Made by a program: the position numbers and the translations under genes. DNA of 64,000 nt, taken from Aldehydirespirator sp965221185 (GTDB lineage Bacteria; Actinomycetota; Acidimicrobiia; Acidimicrobiales; Aldehydirespiratoraceae). Shown piece by piece: positions 30,351 through 38,210 of this stretch; the stretch's first letter is position 1, and every line of letters starts with the position of its first letter. The notes beneath the pieces were generated by a model. That model saw only the letters and a program-made list of their open reading frames with translations, did no database searches and was not told the origin of the DNA. The stretch lies in contig OZ244866.1 of the NCBI GenBank assembly GCA_965221185.1, forward strand, positions 4,030,001-4,094,000, written 5' to 3'.

Positions 30351-31910
30351 GTGGGCAAAGAACCCCTCCGCTCCTCAGCCGGCCTCCGGCTCGACGAGGC
30401 CTTCGAGTCAGTCCGGCCCTCGGGTCGCCTGGAGCGGATCTTCGGCACGAGGGACTTCTTCAGGCTCTGGATCGCCCAGGTCGTGTCGGCCACCGGCGAC
30501 TGGCTCGGGCTTTTTGCCACGATCGCCCTGGCGAGCCAGCTCGCTCCGGAGGGTTCGAAAAGCACCGCCATAGCCCTGGTGCTGGCCACTCGGGTGGCGC
30601 CGGGATTCTTCCTGGCGACCGCGGTGGGCGTGATCGTCGACCGGCTCAACCGCAAGCGGGTGATGGTGGCGTGCGACATCGGCCGGGCGCTGGTGCTGGT
30701 GACGCTGCCGTTCGTGGACACCCTGATCGGGCTGGTGGTGGCCAGTGTGCTGCTGGAGTTGGCCACGATGATGTGGCAGCCCGCCAAGGAGGCGATGGTC
30801 CCCAATCTCGTGCCCCGCGACAAGCTCACGTCGGCCAATTCGTTGAACGTGGCCGCGGCCTACGGCATGTTCCCGGTGGCCGCGGGCATTGCCGCGCTGC
30901 TGGCCAAGGCGGCCGAGGCGATGTCGGACGAGGGGTGGGTGACGACGTTCCGGCTGAACGAGGAGGGCCTTGCCTTCTACGTGGATGCCCTGTCGTTCCT
31001 CGTGACCGCCCTGATCATCTGGCGGATCGCCATCCCGGAGCGCTCCCGCGACGAGCGCCGGGCGGGGGAGAGGGGCAGTCTCGATCTCGGCGGAGCCATC
31101 CGGGAGCTTCGGGAGGGCTGGCGCCTGGTGGGGAAGAACCCGATCGTGCGATCGGTGAATGTGGGGCTGGCCACCGCGGTGATGGGCGCGGGGATGGTGT
31201 TCCTGCTGGGCGCCCGGTTCGTGGACGAGGTGATCGTGGGGCGGGAGGCCGACTTCCACGCCGTGCTGTTCTCGCTCGGGGTGGGCATGGCCATGGGCGT
31301 CGGGTCTGCGGCCGCGCTGCAGAATCGCATCAACCGGACCCGCGGGTTCACATCAGCGCTGATCGGCGCGGGTGTGGTGCTGGTGGCGGCTGCTTCGGTG
31401 GACCGGCTGTCGCTGATGATCCCGCTGGTGGTGATGCTGGGGATGCTGGCGGGGCCCTCGTATGTGCTCGGGTTCACGCTGCTGCACGAGAACGTGTCCG
31501 ACGAGATCCGGGGCCGTGTTTTCTCTGCGCTGCTGGTGCTGGTGCGGCTGTGCGTGCTGATTGCCTTGGCTGTGGGCGGGGTGCTGACCGATTTGCTCGA
31601 CAACCTGTCGGAGCGCTGGTGGGATGGGGCGATCTCGGTGCTGGGAGCCCGGGTCGAGCTCCCCGGCGTGCGTCTGACGATGTGGCTGGCCGGGTTGATC
31701 ATCATGGTCGCCGGCGGCCTGGCTACTTGGAGCCTCCGCTCCGGCGCGGCCCGGCCCGCGGACCTGGCGGCCCCGTCGGACGGGGAGGAAGTCGGGGAGG
31801 CGGTCGGGGTGCCTGCCGTCGCGGAGCCCGCGGTGGCCTCGGGAGACGTGTCCCACGACTCATTGGCGGCGCCGCCGGGCGATGAGCCTGCGGCCGAGTC
31901 GGAGCAGTGA
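30351..31910 (+). CDS. MFS transporter (EntS/MFS_3-like)
   Basis: A 519-residue membrane protein beginning with GTG. It contains FFRLWIAQVVSATGDWLGLF, ALVLATRVAPGFFLATAVGV, DRLNRKRVMVACDIGRALVL (the MFS loop 2-3 motif) and about 12 membrane segments; the last ~60 residues are acidic and Pro/Ala-rich. The gene overlaps tmk by 4 bp (GTGA). In Streptomyces a similar MFS domain is fused to thymidylate kinase at this locus, so the two products may work together, though the transported substrate is unknown. Confidence 0.85.
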   Translation: MGKEPLRSSAGLRLDEAFESVRPSGRLERIFGTRDFFRLWIAQVVSATGDWLGLFATIALASQLAPEGSKSTAIALVLATRVAPGFFLATAVGVIVDRLNRKRVMVACDIGRALVLVTLPFVDTLIGLVVASVLLELATMMWQPAKEAMVPNLVPRDKLTSANSLNVAAAYGMFPVAAGIAALLAKAAEAMSDEGWVTTFRLNEEGLAFYVDALSFLVTALIIWRIAIPERSRDERRAGERGSLDLGGAIRELREGWRLVGKNPIVRSVNVGLATAVMGAGMVFLLGARFVDEVIVGREADFHAVLFSLGVGMAMGVGSAAALQNRINRTRGFTSALIGAGVVLVAAASVDRLSLMIPLVVMLGMLAGPSYVLGFTLLHENVSDEIRGRVFSALLVLVRLCVLIALAVGGVLTDLLDNLSERWWDGAISVLGARVELPGVRLTMWLAGLIIMVAGGLATWSLRSGAARPADLAAPSDGEEVGEAVGVPAVAEPAVASGDVSHDSLAAPPGDEPAAESEQ

Positions 31911-32512
31911 CCGGCCGGCTCATCGCGGTCGAGGGGGTGGACGCGTCGGGCAAGTCCACCCAGGCCCGGTTGCTGGCCGAATCGCTGGGGGCGATGTCCA
32001 CCTTCCAGTTCGGCGCCACCGGTGTGGGGGCGGTCATCAGGGGGGTTCTGCTCGACCCGGCCAACGATTCCTTGGACGACCGCACCGAGGCGCTCCTGAT
32101 CATTGCTGACAAGGCGCAGCACGTCGCCGAGATCGTCGGACCGGCGCTGGAGTCCGGTCGCGATGTGGTGACCGACCGCTTCACCGCGTCGACGCTCGCT
32201 TACCAGGGCTACGGGCGGGGGCTCGACCTCGACGAACTGCGGGCGATGATGCGCTTCGCCACCGGCGGGCTCGAGCCCGACCTGAATGTGCTTCTAGAAC
32301 TCCGGCCCGGGTTGGCGGCGCGGCGGATGGGGTTGTCGCTGGACCGATTCGAGGGAGAGGGCCGTGAGTTCCTCGACAGGGTCCAGGCCGGCTATCGGGC
32401 CATGGCGGAGGCCGATCCAGCCCGCTGGGCGGTGGTTGACGGCGATGGCTCGGTGGACGAGGTCGCGGTCCGGGTGCTCGCTGCCGTGCGGGAGCACCCG
32501 GGAGACGCGTGA
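31907..32512 (+). CDS. tmk: Thymidylate kinase
   Basis: A 201-residue dTMP kinase. The P-loop is EGVDASGKSTQA; DRFTASTLAYQGYGRGLD is the nucleotide-binding DR(Y/F/H) motif, and MGLSLDRFEGEGREFLDRVQ the lid and following helix. It makes dTDP for DNA synthesis. The GTG start overlaps the MFS gene and its stop overlaps the holB start, so three genes form one coupled unit. Confidence 0.92.
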   Translation: MTGRLIAVEGVDASGKSTQARLLAESLGAMSTFQFGATGVGAVIRGVLLDPANDSLDDRTEALLIIADKAQHVAEIVGPALESGRDVVTDRFTASTLAYQGYGRGLDLDELRAMMRFATGGLEPDLNVLLELRPGLAARRMGLSLDRFEGEGREFLDRVQAGYRAMAEADPARWAVVDGDGSVDEVAVRVLAAVREHPGDA

Positions 32513-33642
32513 TGACCCTTCTCGACACCGCTGCGGAGACGGCGCCGACCGATCCGTGGTCGGCGGTGGTGGGCCAGCCGCGGGCGGTGGCCGCGCTGGC
32601 CGCGGCGGTGGCGTCGCCGGTGCACGCCTACCTGCTGGTGGGCCGCCGGGGCTCGGGCAAGCGGGCCGCGGCGGCCGCGTTCGCGGGCGAGCTGATCGTG
32701 GCCGCCGACGAGCGGGCGACCGGCGAGCCGGTCCGGGCCGAGCGGCATCGCCGGCTGGCCGCCCGCGAGGAGCATCCCGACATCTTCGTGCTCAGCCCCG
32801 CGGGCAACAGCCTGCGGCGCGAGGAGGAGGTGTCGCAGCTCATCGTCGAGGCGAGCCGCACCCCGGTGGAGGGCATCCGCAAGGTACTGGTGGTGGACCG
32901 GTTCCACTCCGCCACGCCGGCCGCGGCCGCGGCCCTGCTCAAGCCGGTGGAGGAGCCCGCGACGCCGGTGGTGTGGGTGCTGCTGGCCGAGCAGGTGCTG
33001 CCCGAGCATGTCACGATAGCGTCGCGCTGCAGCCGGGTGGACTTCGGTCCGGTCCCCGACGACGAGGTGGCCGCGGTGCTGGTGTCGGAGGGCCTGGCCG
33101 CGGCCGACCGGGCCGCGCTGGTGGCGGCCGCAGCCGCGGGCAACCTGCATAGGGCCAGGGTCCTGGCTGCCGACGAGCGGGTGGCGGCCCGCCGCGAGGC
33201 CTGGTGGTCGATCCCGGACCGTCTCGACGGGCACGGGGCCGCTGTCGCCGAGCTGGTAGCAGAGCTGCGGGCCTTGATCGACGACGCCGGCATGGCCCTG
33301 ACTGAGCGCCACCGGGCCGAGGTCGCAGCCCTGGACGAGCGCGAGAAGCGCTTCGGCACCCGCGGCTCGGGCCGCCGCGACATCGAGGCCCAGCACCGCC
33401 GCGAGCACCGCCAATTCCGTACCGACGAGATCCGCTTCGGCCTGGTCACCGTCGGTGCCCGATACCGGGAGCAGATGGCATCGGAGCCCAACGATCCGGC
33501 TGCCGCCCGGAGAGCCATCAGGGCCATAGCCCGCCTCCGAGCCACCGCGGAGAGCCTGATCCGGTCCCCAAACGAAGCCCTAGCCCTCCAAGCCTTGTTC
33601 CTGGACCTCCCGCTCGCGTCTGGAGCGGTCCCGAGGCTATGA
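32509..33642 (+). CDS. holB: DNA polymerase III delta' subunit
   Basis: A 377-residue clamp-loader protein (starts GTG-ATG at 32509). It has WSAVVGQPRAVAALAAAVAS, the P-loop VGRRGSGKRAAAAAF, the HPDIF strand, AAALLKPVEEPATPVVWVLL and the ASRCSRVDF arginine-finger region (S-R-C). The zinc module seen in most delta' proteins (C-x8-C-x2-C-x2-C before HPD) is absent: the stretch has no cysteine. The Arg-rich C-terminal region is otherwise typical of actinobacterial HolB. Confidence 0.88.
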   Translation: MMTLLDTAAETAPTDPWSAVVGQPRAVAALAAAVASPVHAYLLVGRRGSGKRAAAAAFAGELIVAADERATGEPVRAERHRRLAAREEHPDIFVLSPAGNSLRREEEVSQLIVEASRTPVEGIRKVLVVDRFHSATPAAAAALLKPVEEPATPVVWVLLAEQVLPEHVTIASRCSRVDFGPVPDDEVAAVLVSEGLAAADRAALVAAAAAGNLHRARVLAADERVAARREAWWSIPDRLDGHGAAVAELVAELRALIDDAGMALTERHRAEVAALDEREKRFGTRGSGRRDIEAQHRREHRQFRTDEIRFGLVTVGARYREQMASEPNDPAAARRAIRAIARLRATAESLIRSPNEALALQALFLDLPLASGAVPRL

Positions 33643-33861
33643 GACGGGCCATCCGGCTCGAAATCACGGATCGCAACAAGCATGAGACAGCGCAGCGGCC
33701 CGCACGTTGTTCATCTGCTGGGCTCACGGCAGCCCCTGCTGTCCTCGATTCCTGGATCCTGCGACGCCACTCCTCGCCCGGCCCGGGCGCGCGGTGGGGC
33801 TGGGTGTGACGGGTAGCCTGAGCTTGCGTTCGGAGCGGCCTCGCCCGCTTAGTGCGCACCC

Positions 33862-33934
33862 GCCCGAATAGCTCAGTCGGTAGAGCGACGCTCTCGTAAA
33901 GCGTAGGTCAGGGGTTCAAATCCCCTTTCGGGCT
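33862..33934 (+). tRNA. tRNA-Thr (anticodon CGT)
   Basis: A 73-nt cloverleaf: acceptor GCCCGAA (33862-33868) pairs with TTCGGGC (33927-33933), discriminator T; D arm TAGCTCAGTCGGTAGAGC; anticodon stem ACGCT/AGCGT around loop CTCGTAA; T arm AGGGG-TTCAAAT-CCCCT. CCA is not encoded. The preceding gap 33643-33861 has no other recognisable feature. Confidence 0.95.
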
Positions 33935-33966
33935 CCCTCGCCCCCTTATCCCCAAAGAGGCGGCTC

Positions 33967-34623
33967 GTGGCCGACCAGGCAACCTTCGCGGACGACGCCC
34001 TGCCGCTGATGCCGTCGCTGTACTCGGCGGCGCTCCGGTTGACCCGCAACCCCGCCGACGCCGAGGACCTGGTCTCGGAGACCTATCTGCGCGCCTATCG
34101 CTCCTACGGCACCTTCACCGCCGGCACCAACCTCAAGGCGTGGATGTACCGCATCCTCACCAACGCCTACATCACCGAGTACCGGCGCCGCCAGCGCCGG
34201 CCCGTGGAGACCGACCTCGGCGACGTGGAGCACCTCTACCTCTACCGCCGCCTCGGCGGCGACGTCGGCGCCCGGCTCGGTCGCAGCGTCGAGGACGAAC
34301 TGGCCGGACTGTTCGCGGACCACGAGGTCAAGCAGGCGGTGGAGGACCTGCCCGACTACTACAGCCTGCCCGTGCTGCTCGCCGATGTGGAGGGCTTCGC
34401 GTACAGGGAGATCGCCGAGATCCTCGACATCCCCATCGGCACGGTGATGAGCCGCCTGCACCGGGGAAGAAAACAGCTCCACAAGCGGTTGTACGACTTC
34501 GCCGTCCGCAACCGGCTCCTCCCCAACGCCCCGGACCTCCCCCGGGACAACCCCACCGGGCCGCCCGCGGACGGAGCCTCAGAGCCCGAACCCCCGGGCC
34601 GAGACCACAACCACAGGAGCTGA
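33967..34623 (+). CDS. ECF sigma factor (SigR/SigH-like)
   Basis: A 218-residue sigma-70 family protein starting with GTG. Region 2: LYSAALRLTRNPADAEDLVS, ETYLRAYRSYGTFTAGTNLK, AWMYRILTNAYITEYRRRQR; region 4: LPVLLADVEGFAYREIAEIL, DIPIGTVMSRLHRGRKQLHK. These match the SigR/SigH group that answers thiol-oxidative stress in actinobacteria. The C-terminal 30 residues are Pro/Asp-rich. A zinc-binding anti-sigma gene follows 3 bp later, as expected. Confidence 0.9.
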   Translation: MADQATFADDALPLMPSLYSAALRLTRNPADAEDLVSETYLRAYRSYGTFTAGTNLKAWMYRILTNAYITEYRRRQRRPVETDLGDVEHLYLYRRLGGDVGARLGRSVEDELAGLFADHEVKQAVEDLPDYYSLPVLLADVEGFAYREIAEILDIPIGTVMSRLHRGRKQLHKRLYDFAVRNRLLPNAPDLPRDNPTGPPADGASEPEPPGRDHNHRS

Positions 34624-34626
34624 GCC

Positions 34627-34860
34627 GTGGCTCATAGCTGCGACGACGTTTGCCGGGACCTGCACCTCTACCTCGACGGAGAGACGACGGTCTCGACCCG
34701 GACCGTGATCTCCGTTCACCTCGAGGACTGCCCCTCCTGCGATGACGTGTTCCGCTTCGAGTCCCAGGTCCGGTTGGTGGTGGCCCGCTGCTGCGGCGAG
34801 CCGGTCCCGGAATCGCTGCGAGTGCGCGTCCTGCGAGCCATCTACACTGCGGGTCCATGA
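34627..34860 (+). CDS. RsrA-like zinc anti-sigma factor
   Basis: A 77-residue ZAS protein starting with GTG. It has HSCDDVCRDLHLYLDGE, then the H-x3-C-x2-C motif HLEDCPSC, the redox-sensitive zinc site of RsrA/RshA. It should bind the sigma factor at 33967 and release it when the thiols oxidise. Its stop is part of the first ATGA of a tandem-duplicated ladder. Confidence 0.88.
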   Translation: MAHSCDDVCRDLHLYLDGETTVSTRTVISVHLEDCPSCDDVFRFESQVRLVVARCCGEPVPESLRVRVLRAIYTAGP

Positions 34861-34930
34861 CCATCGCTGGACTTGCGAGACGGACGGGTCCATGACCATC
34901 GCTGGACTTGCAAGACGGACGGGTCCATGA
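34857..34930 (+). other. Ladder of two identical 12-aa micro-ORFs (35-bp tandem repeat)
   Basis: The rsrA-like stop overlaps ATG 34857. That ATG opens MTIAGLARRTGP, which stops in the next ATGA (34892); the second copy encodes the same peptide and stops in the ATGA at 34927, the start of the small membrane protein. The 35-bp unit (begins ATGACCATCGCTGGACTTGC) is present twice plus a third start region. A period of 3x12-1 keeps every unit in a coupled frame. Confidence 0.6.
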
Positions 34931-35055
34931 CCATCGCCGTCGTTTGGCACTTCTGGATCGCCGTCCCGCTCGCCGTGGCCGGCATTGTCTCGATCGTGGC
35001 GACGATTGCCGGTTATCTCCAGAAGGTCACCTACAAGCGATACCCGAGGGACTGA
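34927..35055 (+). CDS. Small single-span membrane protein (42 aa)
   Basis: The frame MTIAVVWHFWIAVPLAVAGI continues with SIVATIAGYLQKV and ends TYKRYPRD. It has one clear membrane helix (about residues 5-32) and a basic C-terminal tail. It is coupled through the micro-ORF ladder to the anti-sigma gene. I do not recognise a named family; small proteins with an 'R-Y-P'-type tail are common beside sigma/anti-sigma genes in related actinobacteria (recollection, low certainty). A role in membrane stress sensing is only a guess. Confidence 0.6.
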   Translation: MTIAVVWHFWIAVPLAVAGIVSIVATIAGYLQKVTYKRYPRD

Positions 35056-35065
35056 GCCCCGCCGC

Positions 35066-36250
35066 ATGGGCGCCCCCTCCGAGGATCCCGGCGATCCCGC
35101 CGCCGGAGACGCCACCGAATCCGTCGAGTTCACCAAGCTCACCGGATCTGACGAGTTCGCCGGATCGGACGAATCCGACGACTCTGAGGACCCCATCGAC
35201 TGGGCCGTGGCCCGCCGGGTGGCGGTGCGCACCGCCAAGCGCGAGCCCTACACCGAGGCCCGCTGGCGCGACGGCCTGGCCGAGGACTTCGCGGCGTGCA
35301 CCGAGCGGGCCGAGGAGCTGGTGGCCACCTTCACGGGCCTGCGGTCGAAGTCGGGCCCGGCCCGGGGAAGGGTCACCGACCGCGTCGGCTGGATAGACGC
35401 CAACCTGGCCTCGTTCCAGCGGCTGCTGCGGCCCCTCACCGCCAAGCTCGGCTCGGGCTCGGACGGTGTGCTGACGCCTGTCACCCGCCGGATGGCCGGC
35501 GCCGAGCTCGGCATCATGCTGGGCTGGATGTCCACCCGGGTGCTGGGCCAGTACGACCTGCTCGTCATCGAGGACGAGAAGCCCGAGGACCAGGACATCG
35601 TCTACTACGTGGCCCCCAACGTCGTTGCGCTGGAGAACCGCTACGCCTTCGATGCGGGCCAGTTCCGGCTCTGGCTGGCGCTCCACGAGGTGACCCATAG
35701 GGCCCAGTTCACCGGCGTGGACTGGATGCGCCCGCACTTCATCGGCCTCGTCGAGTCGGTGCTCGACTCGGTGGAGCCCGACCCGAAGCGGATCGCGGCA
35801 GGCGTGCGCCGGGTGGTGGAGGCCCGCCGCAGGGGAGAGGACCCGCTGGCCGCGGGGGGCGTGATGGCCCTGTTCGCCTCGGAGGCCCAGATCGAGACGC
35901 TGGAGCAGCTGGCCGGGCTGATGAGCCTGCTGGAGGGACACGGGGACGTGATCATGGACCGCGCCGGCGAGGGTCTGGTCCCCTCAGCGCCCCGCTTCGG
36001 GCGGGTCATGCGCAATCGCCGCAAGTCGGTGCGCGGCTTCGCCAAGGTCTTTCAGCGGCTGATCGGCCTCGACGCCAAGATCAAGCAGTACGCCGAGGGC
36101 GAACGGTTCATCGAGGTAGTCGAGGAGGCGGGCGGCCCGGCCCTGCTCGACCGGGTGTGGGAGGGTCCCGAGAACGTCCCAGGCATCGCTGAGATCCGCA
36201 GCCCCCACGACTGGGTCGCCCGGATGGGCGCGGCGGAGGCCGCGGCCTGA
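35066..36250 (+). CDS. Zinc-dependent metalloprotease-like protein (DUF2342)
   Basis: A 394-residue protein from ATG 35066. An acidic N-terminal 45 residues precede DPIDWAVARRVAVRTAKREP; the zinc motif is in LALHEVTHRAQFTG (H-E-x-x-H), and Leu-rich helices follow. The DUF2342/'coenzyme F420 biosynthesis-associated' zincin family regularly sits upstream of tilS in actinobacteria, as here. Its peptide substrate is unknown. The TGA stop coincides with the end of repeat copy F. Confidence 0.85.
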   Translation: MGAPSEDPGDPAAGDATESVEFTKLTGSDEFAGSDESDDSEDPIDWAVARRVAVRTAKREPYTEARWRDGLAEDFAACTERAEELVATFTGLRSKSGPARGRVTDRVGWIDANLASFQRLLRPLTAKLGSGSDGVLTPVTRRMAGAELGIMLGWMSTRVLGQYDLLVIEDEKPEDQDIVYYVAPNVVALENRYAFDAGQFRLWLALHEVTHRAQFTGVDWMRPHFIGLVESVLDSVEPDPKRIAAGVRRVVEARRRGEDPLAAGGVMALFASEAQIETLEQLAGLMSLLEGHGDVIMDRAGEGLVPSAPRFGRVMRNRRKSVRGFAKVFQRLIGLDAKIKQYAEGERFIEVVEEAGGPALLDRVWEGPENVPGIAEIRSPHDWVARMGAAEAAA

Positions 36251-36392
36251 GAGGCCGAGCGGACAGGTCGCGATCGGTGGACGAATCGCATGAGACGTGC
36301 AGCGAGGCCGTGGCCCGAGCGGCCCGTGAGCGAAGCGAACAAGAGCGGGACACCGCTGCGACGCGACAGGCCCTTGCCCATCCGGGCTCCCT
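36248..36392 (-). repeat. Dispersed inverted-repeat element, copy F
   Basis: Begins TGAGAGGCCGAGCGGACAGG, where TGA is the stop of the DUF2342 gene; the reverse core is at 36301-36350 (AGCGAGGCCGTGGCCCGAGC). It ends about 20 bp before the tilS start. Reading through it in the tilS frame gives a false N-terminal extension. Confidence 0.8.
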
Positions 36393-36411
36393 CCAAGCGG
36401 CAGCACGCGGC

Positions 36412-37347
36412 GTGACCGGCACCGTCGGAGGCTCTGGCAGCAGCGGCCGGTCGGGCCGCGGCCCCGGGTCTGGTCTCGACATCGACGCTCTGCTGGCCCG
36501 CTGCACCTTCCCCGCGCCCGGTACCGCCGTGTCCTGCGGCCTTTCGGGCGGTCCGGACTCCTCAGCCCTGGTCGCGCTGGCGAGCGAGGCGGGGCTCGAG
36601 GTCACCGCCTGGCACGTGGATCATGGTCTGCGCCCCTCATCGGGGGCCGACGCCGAGGCGGCGCGCGCCATCGCGTCCCGGCTGGGCGCCGACTTCGAAC
36701 TGCGCCGGGTGTGTGTGGAGCCCGGCCCCAACCTCGAGGCCCGGGCCCGCGATGCCCGCTACGAGGTCCTGCCATCGGAAGTTCTGGTCGGCCACACCGC
36801 CGACGACCGGGCCGAGACCGTGCTGTTCAACATCGGCCGGGGCGCGGGGCTCGCCGGCGCGGCGGCTCCCCATGCCGGTGTGCGCCGTCCCCTCCTCGGG
36901 CTGCGCACTTTCGAGACCCGAGCCGTGTGCGAGCATCTCTGCCTGCCGACGGTGCGGGACCCCATGAACGACGATCCGACCTTCGCCAGGGTTGCCATAC
37001 GCAACGAGGTGATCCCAGCGCTGGCCAGGGCGCTCGGCCGTGACCCCGTGCCGCTTCTCAACCGGCACGCGGAGTTGGCCTCGCAGGCATTGGCGGTCAT
37101 CGCCGATCTCGCGGCCGGCCTCGATCCGGCCAGCGCGGCCCAGCTGGCCGCGGCGCCTCGGGCCGTTGCGGCCGAGGCGCTTAGGAGCTGGATCTCCGAG
37201 ACCGCCGGCTCGCCCCCGTCAGCCGCCTCGATCGACCGTGTGCTCGGCGTGGCCGCGGGTCGCAGCACCGCCACCGAGATCACTGGCGGCCATCGAGTGG
37301 CCCGCAGCGCCGGCCGGCTCCGCATCGAGGCTCGCCCGCCCCGGTAG
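36412..37347 (+). CDS. tilS: tRNA(Ile)-lysidine synthase
   Basis: A 311-residue N-type ATP pyrophosphatase; the GTG at 36412 is the first start after repeat copy F. PP-loop SCGLSGGPDSSALVAL near residues 41-56, then AWHVDHGLRP, LVGHTADDRAETVLFNIGRG and PLLGLRTFETRAVCEHL; the later RVAIRNEVIPAL is the family's R-N-x-[IV]-R-N-x-x-[IVL]-P remnant. It modifies C34 of the tRNA that reads AUA. Its TAG stop is the end of repeat copy G. Confidence 0.9.
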   Translation: MTGTVGGSGSSGRSGRGPGSGLDIDALLARCTFPAPGTAVSCGLSGGPDSSALVALASEAGLEVTAWHVDHGLRPSSGADAEAARAIASRLGADFELRRVCVEPGPNLEARARDARYEVLPSEVLVGHTADDRAETVLFNIGRGAGLAGAAAPHAGVRRPLLGLRTFETRAVCEHLCLPTVRDPMNDDPTFARVAIRNEVIPALARALGRDPVPLLNRHAELASQALAVIADLAAGLDPASAAQLAAAPRAVAAEALRSWISETAGSPPSAASIDRVLGVAAGRSTATEITGGHRVARSAGRLRIEARPPR

Positions 37348-37497
37348 GAGCATGCGCGGATGGGTGGTGAGCGCATCGCGGTGCGGGCTTGTGTTCCCGC
37401 TCTTGTTCGCTGCGCTCACGGGCCGCTCGGGCCACAGCCTCGCTCAACACCCATGCGAGAGCCTCGGGCCGTCGCGGCCTATCCGCTCGGCCTCTAA
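37345..37497 (+). repeat. Dispersed inverted-repeat element, copy G
   Basis: Left end TAGGAGCATGCGCGGATGGG, with TAG the tilS stop; core about 37396-37445; right end CCTATCCGCTCGGCCTCTAA. It separates tilS from hpt, genes that are usually adjacent, and 51 bp remain before the hpt start. Confidence 0.85.
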
Positions 37498-37548
37498 CCG
37501 TGTTGAGCGGGCGGCAGAGGCCCCGTCGGGGCCCGGTATCGTGCCAGG

Positions 37549-38118
37549 ATGAGCTTGCCGCCGGACCAGCCCGCGGCACAGTTGCCGCTGCCGCCGGGGT
37601 CGGTCGGACGCGCCATCATCACCACCGAGCAGTTGCGGGCCCGGGTGGAGGAGATCGGCGCTGAGATCACCGCCGACTACCAGGGCCGGCCGCCGCTGCT
37701 GGTCGGGGTGCTCAAGGGCGCCTTCGTGTTCATGAGCGACCTCGCCCGGTCCATCGACCTGCCCGTGGAGTTCGACTTCATGGCGGTGTCGTCGTACGGC
37801 TACAGCACCGAGTCCAGCGGTGTGGTCCGCATCATCAAGGACCTCGAAACCGACGTGCGCGGCCGCCACGTGGTGCTGGTGGAGGACATAGTCGACTCCG
37901 GTCTCACCACCGACTACCTGGCGGAGCTGCTGCAGGCCCGGGGGCCGGCCAGCTTCGAGATCTGCGCCCTGCTGGTGCGCGAGGACGCCCGCTCCGGAGG
38001 CATCCGCTACATCGGGTTCTCGGTTCCGGCCGACTGGCTGGTGGGGTACGGGCTGGACGTGTCCGAGCGCTACCGCGAGCTGCCGTCGGTCCACCTCTTC
38101 GATCTGGACCCTGCATGA
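37549..38118 (+). CDS. hpt: Hypoxanthine-guanine phosphoribosyltransferase
   Basis: A 189-residue PRTase. LVGVLKGAFVFMSDLARSID is the early loop, SSYGYSTESSGVVRIIKDL the flexible hood, and VLVEDIVDSGLTTDYLAELL the PRPP-binding motif. It salvages hypoxanthine and guanine. Its stop TGA overlaps an ATG that opens a 31-codon coupled micro-ORF. Confidence 0.93.
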   Translation: MSLPPDQPAAQLPLPPGSVGRAIITTEQLRARVEEIGAEITADYQGRPPLLVGVLKGAFVFMSDLARSIDLPVEFDFMAVSSYGYSTESSGVVRIIKDLETDVRGRHVVLVEDIVDSGLTTDYLAELLQARGPASFEICALLVREDARSGGIRYIGFSVPADWLVGYGLDVSERYRELPSVHLFDLDPA

Positions 38119-38210
38119 GCACGGCGAGCCTCAGAGCAGTCGCGCCCGCGGCACTCCCCCCGATCCCCTGTCGACTCGGATCGAGGATGAGCCAAGGCAT
38201 CCCCGCATGA
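38115..38210 (+). other. Coupled micro-ORF (31 aa) between hpt and phosphatase-like gene
   Basis: ATG 38115 overlaps the hpt stop (ATGA). The frame (MSTASLRAVAPAALPPIPCR, then LGSRMSQGIPA) ends at the TGA at 38208-38210, which overlaps the ATG of the next gene at 38207. It exactly fills the gap with 4-base overlaps at both ends. Confidence 0.4.

Noticed and set aside
33643..33861. Possible further copy of the dispersed repeat before the tRNA gene.
   Set aside because: GC-rich, but it lacks the core and the terminal inverted repeats.
36277..36411. A conserved peptide SEAVARAARERSEQER seems to be an N-terminal domain of several proteins (DinB-like, ATP-grasp, TilS, LppM-HAD).
   Set aside because: It is the reading of the dispersed intergenic repeat upstream of each gene; true starts lie after the repeat and fit family N termini.
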